6,626 nt of DNA from Thermoplasmata archaeon. Its GTDB lineage: Archaea; Thermoplasmatota; E2; DHVEG-1; B18-G2. Location of the stretch: positions 1-6,626 of the forward strand of contig JAGGWT010000072.1 in the NCBI GenBank assembly GCA_021163455.1, in the 5' to 3' direction. The notes under the pieces were generated by a model. That model worked only from the letters and a program-made list of their open reading frames with translations. It made no database searches and was not told where the DNA came from. The translations under genes and the position numbers were made by a program. Below, in pieces: positions 6,427-6,626 of the stretch (position 1 is the first letter of the stretch; the number at the start of each line of letters is the position of its first letter).

Positions 6427-6626
6427 CTATCTTCTAAATTTCAGTTTCTCTGTTTTCTCCATAAGATGAGGTTCAAGCGCTACAGGTCTGTATCGCTCTC
6501 TCGCCTTCCTATCATACTCTTCCTCCCCACCCGCCTCCTCTATTATCTTTTTACCTCTTTCAATCTGCTCCAGTATGCTTTGATTTAATCTAGCAAGAGG
6601 TACCTTTGCTATCTTTTCATACATCA
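6427..6626 (-). CDS. Unrecognised charged protein, C-terminal end (partial)
   Basis: A minus-strand reading frame ends with TAG at 6427-6429 and stays open to the window edge. An in-frame ATG at 6624 would give a 65-residue protein starting MYEKIAKVPLARLNQ, but with only two bases beyond it I cannot tell whether this is the true start or an internal Met; a C-terminal fragment seems more likely. The sequence is strongly charged and probably helical (EQIERGKKIIEEAGGEEEY, then DRKARERYRP), ending TEKLKFRR. There is no membrane segment, cysteine motif or family signature that I recognise. It lies upstream of the LuxE-like gene in the same orientation, 86 bp away, with a separate promoter between them, so a functional link is possible but not shown. 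Confidence 0.55.
   Translation of the reverse strand, partial: MYEKIAKVPLARLNQSILEQIERGKKIIEEAGGEEEYDRKARERYRPVALEPHLMEKTEKLKFRR

Noticed and set aside
6202..6588. 128-codon plus-strand reading frame, hydrophobic, spanning the spacer
   Set aside because: Mostly antisense to the LuxE-like gene and the charged C-terminal fragment; the apparent hydrophobicity comes from complementing charged codons, and there is no ribosome site or recognisable motif.
1..6626. CRISPR arrays, tRNA or rRNA genes, insertion sequences, attachment sites
   Set aside because: No regularly spaced repeats, RNA gene signatures, transposase motifs or terminal repeats seen; nearly all bases are occupied by the described genes.

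Overview
The window looks archaeal. The clearest evidence is a replication factor C small subunit (archaeal/eukaryotic-type clamp loader) running off the left edge. The start sites agree: three genes lack a convincing Shine-Dalgarno and instead have a TATA-like element about 26-28 nt before the ATG, as expected for leaderless archaeal transcripts, while genes inside operons have Shine-Dalgarno sites. Base composition is moderately AT-rich. The lineage cannot be fixed from this sequence; a euryarchaeal-type organism, possibly thermophilic, is plausible but unproven.

Layout. (1) 1-694, minus: N-terminal about 231 residues of rfcS. (2) 695-747: a 53-bp divergent spacer with one AT-rich element almost equidistant from both start codons. 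(3) 748-3529, plus: gcvPA and gcvPB, the two subunits of the glycine cleavage P-protein, overlapping by 8 bp with a perfect Shine-Dalgarno for the second inside the end of the first. (4) 3530-3533: a 4-bp convergent junction. (5) 3534-6340, minus: a two-gene unit, first a LuxE/PaaK-like acyl-adenylating protein (4982-6340), then 17 bp downstream an Nramp-related membrane transporter (3534-4964). (6) 6341-6426: spacer with a TATA-type promoter for that unit. (7) 6427-6626, minus: the C-terminal end of an unrecognised charged protein.

How the genes work together. GcvPA and GcvPB form the PLP-dependent glycine decarboxylase; the partner H, T and L proteins are not in the window. rfcS is a housekeeping replication gene that only shares a promoter region with gcv. 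The LuxE-like/Nramp-like pair is the least explained part. The first protein should activate a carboxylic acid as an acyl-adenylate and may pass the acyl group to a C-terminal cysteine. The second has the fold signature of Nramp transporters but lacks the metal-binding residues. Their shared role is unknown.
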